From NCBI GenBank assembly GCA_016711875.1, contig JADJSD010000001.1, positions 1,991,415 to 2,055,414 of the forward strand: 64,000 nucleotides of DNA. The letters run 5' to 3'. Both the position numbers and the translations under genes were made by a program. The notes under the pieces were generated by a model, which saw only the letters and a program-made list of their open reading frames with translations, was not told the DNA's origin and made no database searches. The DNA is from Betaproteobacteria bacterium. Its GTDB lineage: Bacteria; Pseudomonadota; Gammaproteobacteria; Burkholderiales; Usitatibacteraceae. Positions 16,503-24,909 of the stretch are shown piece by piece (the first letter of the stretch is position 1; each line of letters starts with the position of its first letter).

Positions 16503-17477
16503 ATGAACTTTGCAATCGCAACGCGAAATGTCATGTCCGTTCTGGCTATGGTTTTTTCGCTTTCCGCCGCCGCGCAGGCCTATCCATCAAAGTCCATCAA
16601 GATCATCGTTCCGTTCCCGCCTGGGGCGGCCACTGACATGTTGGCGCGAACGTTCGGACAGAAACTCGGGGAGGCGTTCGGTCAGTCCGTTGTTGTTGAA
16701 AACAAGTCCGGGGCCACAGGAACGATCGGTTCAGCCTTCGTTGCCACATCCCCGGCGGATGGCTACATGTTGCTTATGGCGACGACCAGTACCCACGGCA
16801 TTGCCCCGAACCTCTATAAGAAGGCGCCCTACGACCCCGTGAAGGACTTTGAATCGATAAGTCTGATTGGCTGGACGCCAAACGTACTGGCTGCCCATCC
16901 GAATGTTCCTGCGAAGTCGGTGATGGAACTGATCGCTCTTGCGAAAGCGCAGCCAGGCAAGATCACTTTCGCTTCGTCTGGCACAGGCAGTTCCATTCAC
17001 CTGGCTGGAGAGCTCTTCATGTCCATGGCGGGAGTGGAAATGCTTCACGTGCCCTACAAAGGAGCTGCGCCCGCCCTTGCTGATCTTATCGGCGGTCAAG
17101 TCAACATCATGTTTGACACCGTTGCGCAGTCATTGCCCCAGATTAAGGCGGGAAAGATCAAGGCGCTCGCGGTTACTACCGCCAAACGCTCCTCTGCACT
17201 GCCCAACGTGCCGACCGTGAGCGAAGCCGGTTTGCCGGGCTACGAGATGGCGGGATGGATCGGCCTGCTGGCGCCAAAGGGTACGCCCAAGGATGTCATC
17301 GACAAACTGCACGCCGAGATCGCGAAGATTGCCGCCGTCCCCGAAGTGCGCGAACGCATGATCGCCGCGGGGGTTGAGCTTGTTGCCACGACTCCCCAGG
17401 AGTTTCATAGCGTAATTAGCACCGAGTTGCCGAAGTACGCCAAGGTGATGAAGGACGCTGGCATGAAGCAGGAGTAA
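16503..17477 (+). CDS. Bug/TctC-family periplasmic substrate-binding protein
   Basis: A 324-residue protein with a signal peptide cleaved after ...LSAAAQA, then the standard TctC opening YPSKSIKIIVPFPPGAATDMLAR. Also present are ENKSGATGTIGSAFVA and the VPYKGAAPALADLIGGQVNIMFD ligand-pocket block. These proteins bind carboxylic acids for tripartite tricarboxylate transporters. No TctA/TctB membrane genes are nearby, as is usual for the many orphan Bug proteins of betaproteobacteria. Position between tetR and MmgE/PrpD suggests mesaconate, citramalate or methylaspartate as ligand. GAGGAGAG gives a good ribosome site. Confidence 0.9.
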   Translation: MNFAIATRNVMSVLAMVFSLSAAAQAYPSKSIKIIVPFPPGAATDMLARTFGQKLGEAFGQSVVVENKSGATGTIGSAFVATSPADGYMLLMATTSTHGIAPNLYKKAPYDPVKDFESISLIGWTPNVLAAHPNVPAKSVMELIALAKAQPGKITFASSGTGSSIHLAGELFMSMAGVEMLHVPYKGAAPALADLIGGQVNIMFDTVAQSLPQIKAGKIKALAVTTAKRSSALPNVPTVSEAGLPGYEMAGWIGLLAPKGTPKDVIDKLHAEIAKIAAVPEVRERMIAAGVELVATTPQEFHSVISTELPKYAKVMKDAGMKQE

Positions 17478-17483
17478 ACGCAC

Positions 17484-18818
17484 ATGCTCACCCGGCGTCT
17501 GGGAGAGCTGGCGCTTTCGTACCGACACGAGACACTCCCTGCGGAAGCGCGGGCGATGGCGGTACGCTGCATCCTCGACGCCACCGCCTGCTCACTTGCG
17601 GGATTGAACGAGCCGGCGGTAGTGATGGTGCGGGGGGAGGTGGCCGATCAGGGTGGAAGGGCTGAGTCCACCCTTCTCGGATCCAGCCTGCGCGTCCCGG
17701 CGGGAGGGGCTGCTCTCGCCAATGGCACCGCCGCCCATGCTCTTGACTACGATGACGTCAACCTTGCGATCCCCGGGCACGCCACTGCCGTTGTAATGCC
17801 GGCGGTACTCGCTCTCGGTGAGGCGATTGGTGCGAGCGGTCGCGAGACGGTCGCCGCATTCGTTGCTGGCTATGAGATCGCGTGCCGTGTAGGTCTTCTG
17901 GTCGCCCCGGGGCACTATGAACGTGGTTTCCACGCCAGCTCGACAGTCGGAGGGATTGGCGCCGCAGCGGCCTGCGCGAACCTCCTGCGGCTCAGCACGA
18001 CTCAGGCAGCAAGTGCCCTCTCGCTTGCGGCCACCCAGGCGAGTGGCCTGAAAGCACTCTTCGGCAACATGGGCAAGCCGCTGCATGCGGGTCTCGCGGC
18101 CAGAAGTGGCGTTCTGGCGGCACGGCTTGCCGCGCGCGGATTCGACGCTGGCTCGGTAGCACTGGAACATCCACAGGGATTCGGCCGCGCAATGAGCCCA
18201 GACTTCAAGGCTGAAGACGCTCTGGACGACAGCCGTGACCTGTTCATCCTTGCCAACCTATTCAAGTATCACGCCGCCTGCAACGGCGTGCACGCGGTGA
18301 TTGAGTGTGGCAGGTTACTTCGCGAGCGCTTGCCAAATGGCTCTGCATCGATCGTACGCGTGCTCGTCACCTCCAATCCCGCCAGCGACAAGTACTGCAA
18401 CATCGTTGCACCCTCCAATGCCCTTGAAGGCAAATTCAGCCTGCGGTTGAGTGCGGCATTGGGTCTCCTGGGCCGCGATACGTCGCGTCTAAGTGCCTAC
18501 TCGGATGGCGCGGTGTCGGCTGCCGAGGTGATTGCCGTACGCGATCGGGTAACAGTCGCATTTTCCGCAGACCTCGGGATGATGGAGTCCATCATGGAGG
18601 TCGAGACGATAGAAGGCGAGCGAGTGACCACGCGATACGATGCGGGGTGCCCGGAAACCGATCGACAAGCCCAGGCGAGGCGCGTCGAAGCGAAATTCCA
18701 ATCGCTGGTAGAACCCGTGCTGGGTGCCGCTGGCACGGTTCGGCTCAAGGACAGTATTCTGGAACTCGACGCACTGCATGACGTGAGTGCACTTAACTCG
18801 ACGATAAAGTGGGACTGA
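17484..18818 (+). CDS. MmgE/PrpD-family hydratase/dehydratase
   Basis: A 444-residue protein of the family that includes 2-methylcitrate dehydratase and cis-aconitate decarboxylase. The N-terminal helical domain has the signatures GTAAHALDYDDVN and PGHATAVVMPAVLALGE, followed by GYEIACRVGLL, HASSTVGGIGAAAA and FGNMGKPLHAGLAARSG; the smaller C-terminal domain begins near residue 270. It starts 6 bp after the binding-protein gene. In this operon it could hydrate mesaconate to citramalate or process a related C5 acid; the family has very varied substrates, so this is inference. Confidence 0.87.
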   Translation: MLTRRLGELALSYRHETLPAEARAMAVRCILDATACSLAGLNEPAVVMVRGEVADQGGRAESTLLGSSLRVPAGGAALANGTAAHALDYDDVNLAIPGHATAVVMPAVLALGEAIGASGRETVAAFVAGYEIACRVGLLVAPGHYERGFHASSTVGGIGAAAACANLLRLSTTQAASALSLAATQASGLKALFGNMGKPLHAGLAARSGVLAARLAARGFDAGSVALEHPQGFGRAMSPDFKAEDALDDSRDLFILANLFKYHAACNGVHAVIECGRLLRERLPNGSASIVRVLVTSNPASDKYCNIVAPSNALEGKFSLRLSAALGLLGRDTSRLSAYSDGAVSAAEVIAVRDRVTVAFSADLGMMESIMEVETIEGERVTTRYDAGCPETDRQAQARRVEAKFQSLVEPVLGAAGTVRLKDSILELDALHDVSALNSTIKWD

Positions 18819-19035
18819 TCTGCCTCAGGAGTCTCGGTCCACGCAGAACCTGGAATCGGCTCAACGCACTCGGTTCAGTGCGCAATGTGCTGCCTTCATG
18901 CTTTGAGTAACTCCTGTACTTCCGCTCCGGGTCGTTAGCGGCCAACCGCCGCCAACAGAGACTAACCACCTCAACGGCTGCACCAGCATCTCGGTCCGAT
19001 GCTCCATCGCGCACGTCAGGCCGAAAGAGACGACG

Positions 19036-20046
19036 CTAGGACGACGCGGGCGTGCCGGAAGGATCGGCCGGCGCCCGGATCGCATCCGGCCTCGACCAGC
19101 GCTGCGACGCCGGCACGGCGCCCGATTCGATGAAGAGCCGCTTGATCATGGGAAACCGCGCCCGCACTTGCCGCTCCACGTCGGCGATCGCGAGCGCCGC
19201 GTCGGCGGCGTCGGTGCCCGCGTCGAAGTCGAGATCCATCGTGACGAGCGCGTCGTCGGGCCCCACGTACATCGACAGGATGCGCCCGACGTCCCGCACC
19301 CGGGGCACGGCGAGCGCGATGCCGCGGATGGCACGCGCCGTTTCCGGGCGAATGCCCTCGCCGATGAGCAGGTCGCGCGATTGCCAGGTGAGGAAGCTCG
19401 CCACCACCGCCAGCAGCACGCCGATGAGCATCGAGGCGGCACCGTCGAACACCGGCATGTCGAAGCGATGGCTCAGCCAGATGCCCGTCGCGGCGATCGC
19501 GAGGCCCCCCAGTGCCGCCGAGTCCTCGGCCAGCACGGTATAGGTGGTCGGATCCTTGCTGCGATGGATGGCTTCCCAGAACGGGGCGGTGCCGGCTTGC
19601 TTCCGGAACTCGCGCAGCGCGATCGCGAAGCTGATGCCCTCGAAGAGCGCCGCCGCGCCGAGCACCACGTAGTTCCAGAAGGGATCCTGCAAGGGTTGCG
19701 GATGCCGGATGTGCTGCACGCCCTCGTAGAAGGAGATCCCGCCCCCGAGCCCGAAGATCAGCACGGCGACGATCAGGCTCCAGAAGTAAAGCTCCTTGCC
19801 GTGCCCGAAAGGGTGCTCGGGCGTGGCGGGCCTCTGGCTCAGGCGGATGCCCACGAGCAGGAGCATCCCGTTGAAGGTGTCGACCGCCGAGTGAATGCCC
19901 TCGGAGAGCATGGCGGAGCTGTTGGTGATGCCGGCGACGACGAGCTTCGTCGCCGCGATGGCCATGTTGGCCGCGATCGCGCCGTAGATCGCGAGCCTCG
20001 AACCGGTCGGGATGCGGGTGTTCCCGGGCGCAGCGGCTATACCCAC
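19036..20046 (-). CDS. Cation diffusion facilitator (CDF) metal transporter
   Basis: A 336-residue membrane protein with the CDF layout: an N-terminal helical domain of about six helices with the metal site pair HSAVDTFNG and (after helix 4) AEDSAALGGLAI, and a cytoplasmic C-terminal domain (residues ~230-310) ending in an acidic ferredoxin-like fold. The HPFGHGKELYFWSL loop is diagnostic. Substrates are usually Zn2+, Fe2+ or Mn2+; the first site here is H-D and the second D rather than a clear H-D/D-D zinc set, so specificity is open. The GTG start overlaps the corA-like stop by 10 bp. Confidence 0.9.
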   Translation of the reverse strand: MGIAAAPGNTRIPTGSRLAIYGAIAANMAIAATKLVVAGITNSSAMLSEGIHSAVDTFNGMLLLVGIRLSQRPATPEHPFGHGKELYFWSLIVAVLIFGLGGGISFYEGVQHIRHPQPLQDPFWNYVVLGAAALFEGISFAIALREFRKQAGTAPFWEAIHRSKDPTTYTVLAEDSAALGGLAIAATGIWLSHRFDMPVFDGAASMLIGVLLAVVASFLTWQSRDLLIGEGIRPETARAIRGIALAVPRVRDVGRILSMYVGPDDALVTMDLDFDAGTDAADAALAIADVERQVRARFPMIKRLFIESGAVPASQRWSRPDAIRAPADPSGTPASS

Positions 20047-21008
20047 GCGGCGCGGCGCAGGCGCCGGTACACGAGGAAGCAGGCGAGCGCGGTCGCGGCC
20101 ACGACCATCGGATACCCGGCCTTCCAGTGCAACTCGGGCATCCACTGGAAGTTCATGCCGTACAGGCTGAAGACGACGGTCGGGATGGCGAGGATCGCGC
20201 CCCAGCCGGCCAGGCGCTTCACCACCTCGTTCTGGTTGTTGGCTACCAGCGCGAGGTTCACCTGCATGGCCGTGGTCAGCATGTCGCGCATGCCGTCGAT
20301 GAGCCCCACGAGCCGCGAGACGTGGTCCTGGATGTCCCGGAAGTAGGCCCGCAGCGCCTTGGGGATCAGGTCCTCGTGCAGGCGCATCAGCTCGGAGCTG
20401 ATCTCCGCCAGGGGCAGGGCGGCGTTGCGCAGCTCGAGGAGGTCCCGCTTGAGCGCGTACAGCCTTTCGATCACGAGCCGGTCGAAACGGTCCCGGAAGA
20501 TGTCCGTCTCGATGGCGTCGAAATCCTTCTCGAACTGCGCCACGACGGGCTGGTAGTGGTCGGCCACGAAGTCCAGCACCGCATAGAGGGCGAGCCCCGG
20601 CCCCATGGAATGGCGCCTGGTGCCGTCCTCGAAGCGCTGCAGGACCTGCGCGTAGCTCGACGACGCGCCGTGGCGCACGGTCACCAGGAAATTCGTGCCG
20701 ACGAACAGGTGGGTCTCGCCGTAGACGACCTGGCCCGCCTCCAGCTGGGCCGTCTTGAGCACGATGAAGAGCGAATCGCTGTAGGACTCGATCTTGGGCC
20801 GCTGGTGCGCGTGGTGGGCGTCCTCGATGGCCAGGTCGTGCAGGCCGAACGCTTCCTGGATTTTGCGCAGCAGTGCGTCATCGGGCTCGTGCAGCCCCAG
20901 CCAGACGAACGTGCCGGGTTGCGCGATGAGCCCGCTGACGTCGTCGAGGGCGATGGCGCCGAGGCGCTTCCCGTCCCGAAAGGAGATGCTGTCCACGATG
21001 GAGGTCAT
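20037..21008 (-). CDS. CorA-family Mg2+/divalent cation channel
   Basis: A 323-residue CorA protein: a large cytoplasmic funnel domain with the long helix around residues 165-255, then two C-terminal membrane helices. The signature YGMNF lies at the end of the first helix, followed by the outer loop QWMPELHWKAGYP. The short C-terminus is basic (YRRLRRAAWV). The ATG at 21008 has GAGAAAG upstream; ATGs at 21029 and 21065 are alternatives. It is co-transcribed with the CDF protein, giving a two-gene metal-transport unit. Confidence 0.92.
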   Translation of the reverse strand: MTSIVDSISFRDGKRLGAIALDDVSGLIAQPGTFVWLGLHEPDDALLRKIQEAFGLHDLAIEDAHHAHQRPKIESYSDSLFIVLKTAQLEAGQVVYGETHLFVGTNFLVTVRHGASSSYAQVLQRFEDGTRRHSMGPGLALYAVLDFVADHYQPVVAQFEKDFDAIETDIFRDRFDRLVIERLYALKRDLLELRNAALPLAEISSELMRLHEDLIPKALRAYFRDIQDHVSRLVGLIDGMRDMLTTAMQVNLALVANNQNEVVKRLAGWGAILAIPTVVFSLYGMNFQWMPELHWKAGYPMVVAATALACFLVYRRLRRAAWV

Positions 21009-21115
21009 CGCCCGGGCTTTCTCAACCATTCTCGGGCCGATTGACCCGATTTTCCATTGGGCCATCGGGATACCGGTCCGTCGGTGCGGTAGCGAACAAC
21101 CTGGCGGCGGCCGCC

Positions 21116-21146
21116 AAAAAGAAAGGGCCTCCCCGAGGGGAGGCCC
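21116..21146 (-). terminator. Rho-independent terminator of pckG
   Basis: Read on the minus strand, the stem GGGCCTCCC/GGGAGGCCC (arms 21138-21146 and 21125-21133, 4-nt loop) is followed by TTTCTTTTT. It lies 32 bp after the pckG stop and insulates it from corA. It is the clearest intrinsic terminator in the window. Confidence 0.85.
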
Positions 21147-21177
21147 TGCGACTCATGCGTGCGCCCGGAAGAAGGGA

Positions 21178-23001
21178 CTACCCCAGCTTCTGCACCAGCG
21201 TCTCGAACCGCTGCTTCATCGCGCCCGGCAGGCGCGTGCCCAGCTTGTCGAAGAACTCGCGGTGCAGCGGCATTTCCTGCTTCCACATGTCCTTCTCGAT
21301 GGCCGAGATGGAAAGGTATTTCTCCGCGGCGAAGCCTTCGAGGCCCTTCCAGTCGAGGTCCTTGTGGCTGGGCACGTAGCCCCACTCGGTGCGCACGGCG
21401 TCGGCGATGCCCTCGACTCGCTCGACCACCCACTTGAGCACGCGCATGTTCTCGCCGTAGCCGGGCCAGACGAACTTGCCGTCGGCGCCCTTCCTGAACC
21501 AGTTCACCATGAAGATCTTGGGCGGGTACGGCACCTTGCGGCCCATTTCGATCCAGTGGGCGAAGTAATCGCTCATGTTGTAGCCGCAGAAGGCGATCAT
21601 CGCGAACGGGTCGCGGCGCACGACGCCCACCTGCCCCGTGATGGCGGCGGTGGTCTCGGAGCCGAGCGTCGCGGCCATGTAGACGCCTTCGTCCCACGTG
21701 GCGGCCTCGGTGACGAGCGGCACGGTGGAGGAGCGGCGCCCCCCGAAGATGAAAGCGGAGATGGGCACGCCCTTCGGGTCGTCCCAGGCCGGGTCGATCG
21801 ACGGCGTGCGCGAGGCGGCCACCGTGAAGCGCGAATTGGGATGCGCGGCGGGGCGCCCGCAGCCCGGCGTCCATTCCTTGCCCGTCCAGTCCGTGAGCTT
21901 CGGGGGCGCTTCCTTCGTCATGCCTTCCCACCACACGTCGCCCTCGGGCGTGAGCGCCACGTTGGTGAAGATGGTGTCGGCCTTCACGGCCTCCATGCAG
22001 TTCGGGTTGGTGTCATAGCCCGTGCCGGGCGCGACGCCGAAGAAGCCCGCTTCCGGGTTGATGGCGTGGAGCCGGCCATCCTCGCCGGGCTTGATCCAGG
22101 CGATGTCGTCGCCGATGGTGGTCACCTTCCAGCCCTGGAAGGCGGGCGGCGGGATCAGCATCGCGAAGTTGGTCTTGCCGCAGGCGCTCGGGAACGCGGC
22201 CGTCACGTAGTGCTTCACGCCCTCCGGCGATTCCACGCCGAGGATCAGCATGTGCTCGGCGAGCCAGCCTTGCTCGCGCCCCATCACGGAGGCGATGCGC
22301 AGCGCGAAGCACTTCTTGCCCAGCAGCGCGTTGCCGCCGTAGCCGGAGCCGAAGGACCAGATCTCCTTGTCCTCCGGGAAGTGCACGATGTACTTGTGCT
22401 CCGCGTTGCAGGGCCAGGTGACGTCCTTCCGGCCGTCCGCGAGCGGCGCGCCCACGGAGTGCACGCAGGGGACAAAATCGCCGTGCTCGCCCAGGGTGGC
22501 GAGCACCGCCGCGCCCATGCGGGTCATGAGCTTCATGTTGACGGCCACGTAGGCGCTGTCAGACAGCTCGACGCCGATGTGGGCGATGTGCGAGCCGATG
22601 GGGCCCATCGAGAAGGGCACCACGTACATCGTGCGGCCCTTCATGCAGCCCTTGAAGAGGCCCGAGAGCGTCTTGCGCATCTCGGCGGGCTCCACCCAGT
22701 TGTTGGTGGGGCCGGCGTCTTCCTTCTTCTTCGAGCAGATGAAGGTGCGGTCCTCCACGCGGGCCACGTCCGAAGGATCGGAGAGGGCGAGGTAGGAATT
22801 GGGCCGCAGCTTGTCGTTCAGCCGCCGGAAGGTGCCGGCCTCGATGAGCTGGCCGCACAGGCGGTCGTATTCCTCCTGGGAGCCGTCGCACCAATGGATG
22901 CTGTCGGGCTGGGTGAGGGCGGCGACTTCGGCCACCCATTTCAGGAGCTTCGCGTTGCGAGTCGGGGCGGTGCCCGGGACCGGGGCGGCTTGAGCGTGCA
23001 T
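21178..23001 (-). CDS. pckG: Phosphoenolpyruvate carboxykinase (GTP)
   Basis: This 607-residue GTP-type PEPCK interconverts oxaloacetate and PEP in gluconeogenesis. The kinase-1a loop FPSACGKTN is at 270-278, with its hyper-reactive Cys. RTMYVVPFSMGPIGS, GSGYGGNALLGKK and the guanine-site FEW-type region near DYFAHWIEMGRK match the family. The ATG at 23001 was chosen because GGAGGAAGG lies directly upstream; earlier ATGs at 23034 and 23067 lack this. It is monocistronic, closed by the terminator at 21116-21146. Confidence 0.96.
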   Translation of the reverse strand: MHAQAAPVPGTAPTRNAKLLKWVAEVAALTQPDSIHWCDGSQEEYDRLCGQLIEAGTFRRLNDKLRPNSYLALSDPSDVARVEDRTFICSKKKEDAGPTNNWVEPAEMRKTLSGLFKGCMKGRTMYVVPFSMGPIGSHIAHIGVELSDSAYVAVNMKLMTRMGAAVLATLGEHGDFVPCVHSVGAPLADGRKDVTWPCNAEHKYIVHFPEDKEIWSFGSGYGGNALLGKKCFALRIASVMGREQGWLAEHMLILGVESPEGVKHYVTAAFPSACGKTNFAMLIPPPAFQGWKVTTIGDDIAWIKPGEDGRLHAINPEAGFFGVAPGTGYDTNPNCMEAVKADTIFTNVALTPEGDVWWEGMTKEAPPKLTDWTGKEWTPGCGRPAAHPNSRFTVAASRTPSIDPAWDDPKGVPISAFIFGGRRSSTVPLVTEAATWDEGVYMAATLGSETTAAITGQVGVVRRDPFAMIAFCGYNMSDYFAHWIEMGRKVPYPPKIFMVNWFRKGADGKFVWPGYGENMRVLKWVVERVEGIADAVRTEWGYVPSHKDLDWKGLEGFAAEKYLSISAIEKDMWKQEMPLHREFFDKLGTRLPGAMKQRFETLVQKLG

Positions 23002-23163
23002 GGACCTTCCTCCGAGGGAATTGCCGGCTGACATGGAATCGACGCCGGCTTCTTGGCAAGTCGCCAATTATCGCACGCGAGCCGGAATGGCCACACCCCG
23101 GCCGGGGTGATACGGACCTGTTACCGAAGGTGAGGAAACGCGCCCCGGGATGGGGCGCCGGGG

Positions 23164-23805
23164 TCAGGCGGGGCGAGGTCCGTAGTGCCGGAAGCGCTCG
23201 GCCATGAGGTCCATTTCCCCGTCGGAAAGCAGGGGCGGCTCGCCCACCTGCAGGGCCTGCCAGTAAATGCGCGCCAGGTGCTCGATCTTGTCCGCCAGGC
23301 GCAGGGCGTCCGCCAGGTCTGTTCCAAATGCAATGGCCCCGTGCTGGGCCAGGAGGCAGGCCTTCCTTCCTTCCAGGGCGGCGAGAGCCACATCCGACAG
23401 CTCCTGCGTGCCGAAGGTGCGGTAGGGCGCACAGCGGATGTCCCGGCCGCCCGCGAAGGCCACCTCGTAGTGGAACGCCGGGATCGGCCGGCCCAGGCAC
23501 GCGAAGGTGGTGGCATAGGACGAGTGCGTGTGGACGACGGCGCCGGCCTCGGGTCGGGTGCGGTAGATGTCGCGGTGGAAGCGCCACTCGCTCGAGGGCT
23601 CGCGGGGCCCGTTCGCCTGGCCGTCCATCCCGACAAGCACGAGGTCCACGGGCAGGAGGTGCTCGTAGGGGATGCCCGAAGGCGTCACGAGGAAGCCGCC
23701 CTCGACGCGCGCGCTCACGTTGCCGCTCTTGCCCTGGTTGATCCCCAGGGCGTTCATGGCGCGCGCCGTGTGGACGATGCGCTCGCGCAGCGTGTCTTCG
23801 TTCAT
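23164..23805 (-). CDS. Class II aldolase, FucA-like (probable methylthioribulose-1-phosphate aldolase)
   Basis: A 213-residue zinc aldolase of the adducin/class II family. The residues known from E. coli fuculose-1-phosphate aldolase fall at the same numbers: E73, H92, H94 and H155. The substrate loops SGNVSAR (28-34) and TPSGIPYEHL (41-50) are also conserved. It overlaps mtnA by 4 bp. In bacteria with the DHAP shunt, a FucA-like aldolase next to mtnA splits 5-methylthioribulose-1-phosphate into DHAP and an aldehyde; that is the most likely role. Alternatives are MtnB dehydratase or a true sugar-phosphate aldolase. Confidence 0.85.
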   Translation of the reverse strand: MNEDTLRERIVHTARAMNALGINQGKSGNVSARVEGGFLVTPSGIPYEHLLPVDLVLVGMDGQANGPREPSSEWRFHRDIYRTRPEAGAVVHTHSSYATTFACLGRPIPAFHYEVAFAGGRDIRCAPYRTFGTQELSDVALAALEGRKACLLAQHGAIAFGTDLADALRLADKIEHLARIYWQALQVGEPPLLSDGEMDLMAERFRHYGPRPA

Positions 23806-24884
23806 GAGGCGGGACGGGCCGCGGCGAGGCCGGCTTCGGTGGCGGGGTGCACGCCCTTTTCCGTAACGATGCCGGTGACGTACTTCGCGGGCGTCACGTC
23901 GAACGCGGGGTTCACGACCTTCGTCGAAGCGCGCGCGATCGTGACCGAGGCGGGGCGGCCGGATGCGTCCAGGCCGCGCACGATGCGCACCTCGTCGCCG
24001 CTCCTTTCCTCGATGGGGATGCCCTCGATGGCGTCGTCGATCTCCCAGTCGATCGTGGGGGTGGGCACCGCCGCGTAGAAGGGCACGCCGTTGTCATGGG
24101 CCGCGAGCGCCTTGAGGTAGGTGCCGATCTTGTTGCACACGTCGCCGCGGCGCGTGACGCGGTCCGCGCCGACGATGCACAGGTCCACGAGGCCCTGCTG
24201 CATCAGGTGACCGCCGGCGTTGTCGGCGACGAGCGTGTGCGGCACGCCGTGGCCCGCGAGTTCCCAGGCGGTGAGCAGGCCCTGGTTGCGCGGCCGCGTC
24301 TCGTCGACCCACACGTGGACCGGGATGCCCCTGTCGTGGGCCATGTAGAGGGGGGCGAGGGCGGTGCCCCAGTCCACGGTCACGATCCAGCCGGCGTTGC
24401 AGTGGGTGAGGACGTTGATCGGGCGCTTCTTGAGGAAGTGCTCGGCCTCGAGGAGGGCGAGGCCGTTGCGACCGATGGCCTCGTTGATGGCCGCGTCCTC
24501 GTCGGCGATGGCCTGGGCGAGATCCCAGGCGGCCGCGGCGCGGCGCGGGACGGGCAGGGGCGCGAGCGCCTGCATCATCCGCTCGAGCGCCCAGGCGAGG
24601 TTCACCGCCGTGGGCCGCGTGGCGCGCAGGCGGTCCCGCGTTTCGAGCAGGCAGGCATCGGAGGCGTCGCGGTTCATCGCGAGCGCCACGCCGAAGGCGG
24701 CCGTCACGCCGATGAGCGGCGCGCCGCGAACGCGCATCGACACGATGGCTTCGGCCACGGCCTCCGGCGAATCGAGCGCGCGCATCTCGAAGGCGTGCGG
24801 CAGGAGCGTCTGGTCGATGATGTGGACGCGATTCGCGGCGGGCTCGGCCCGGAGCGTGCGGTAATGCTGGCCGTCGACTTTCAT
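23802..24884 (-). CDS. mtnA: S-methyl-5-thioribose-1-phosphate isomerase
   Basis: This 360-residue enzyme of the eIF2B-related isomerase family converts methylthioribose-1-phosphate to methylthioribulose-1-phosphate in salvage of 5'-methylthioadenosine. The substrate loop MRVRGAPLIGVTAA (50-63), catalytic C162 in THCNAGW and catalytic D241 in VGADRV are all present. Its ATG is 25 bp after the membrane-protein gene, and it is coupled to the FucA-like aldolase. The rest of the Met salvage pathway (mtnB, C, D) is not in the window, which fits a DHAP shunt better than full salvage. Confidence 0.93.
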   Translation of the reverse strand: MKVDGQHYRTLRAEPAANRVHIIDQTLLPHAFEMRALDSPEAVAEAIVSMRVRGAPLIGVTAAFGVALAMNRDASDACLLETRDRLRATRPTAVNLAWALERMMQALAPLPVPRRAAAAWDLAQAIADEDAAINEAIGRNGLALLEAEHFLKKRPINVLTHCNAGWIVTVDWGTALAPLYMAHDRGIPVHVWVDETRPRNQGLLTAWELAGHGVPHTLVADNAGGHLMQQGLVDLCIVGADRVTRRGDVCNKIGTYLKALAAHDNGVPFYAAVPTPTIDWEIDDAIEGIPIEERSGDEVRIVRGLDASGRPASVTIARASTKVVNPAFDVTPAKYVTGIVTEKGVHPATEAGLAAARPAS

Positions 24885-24909
24885 GGGACGCGGTGCGGGG
24901 TGGGAAGCC

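Noticed and set aside
13194..19035. Genomic island with integrase and tRNA attachment site
   Set aside because: No integrase, transposase, tRNA or flanking direct repeat could be seen; only base composition and gene content suggest transfer.
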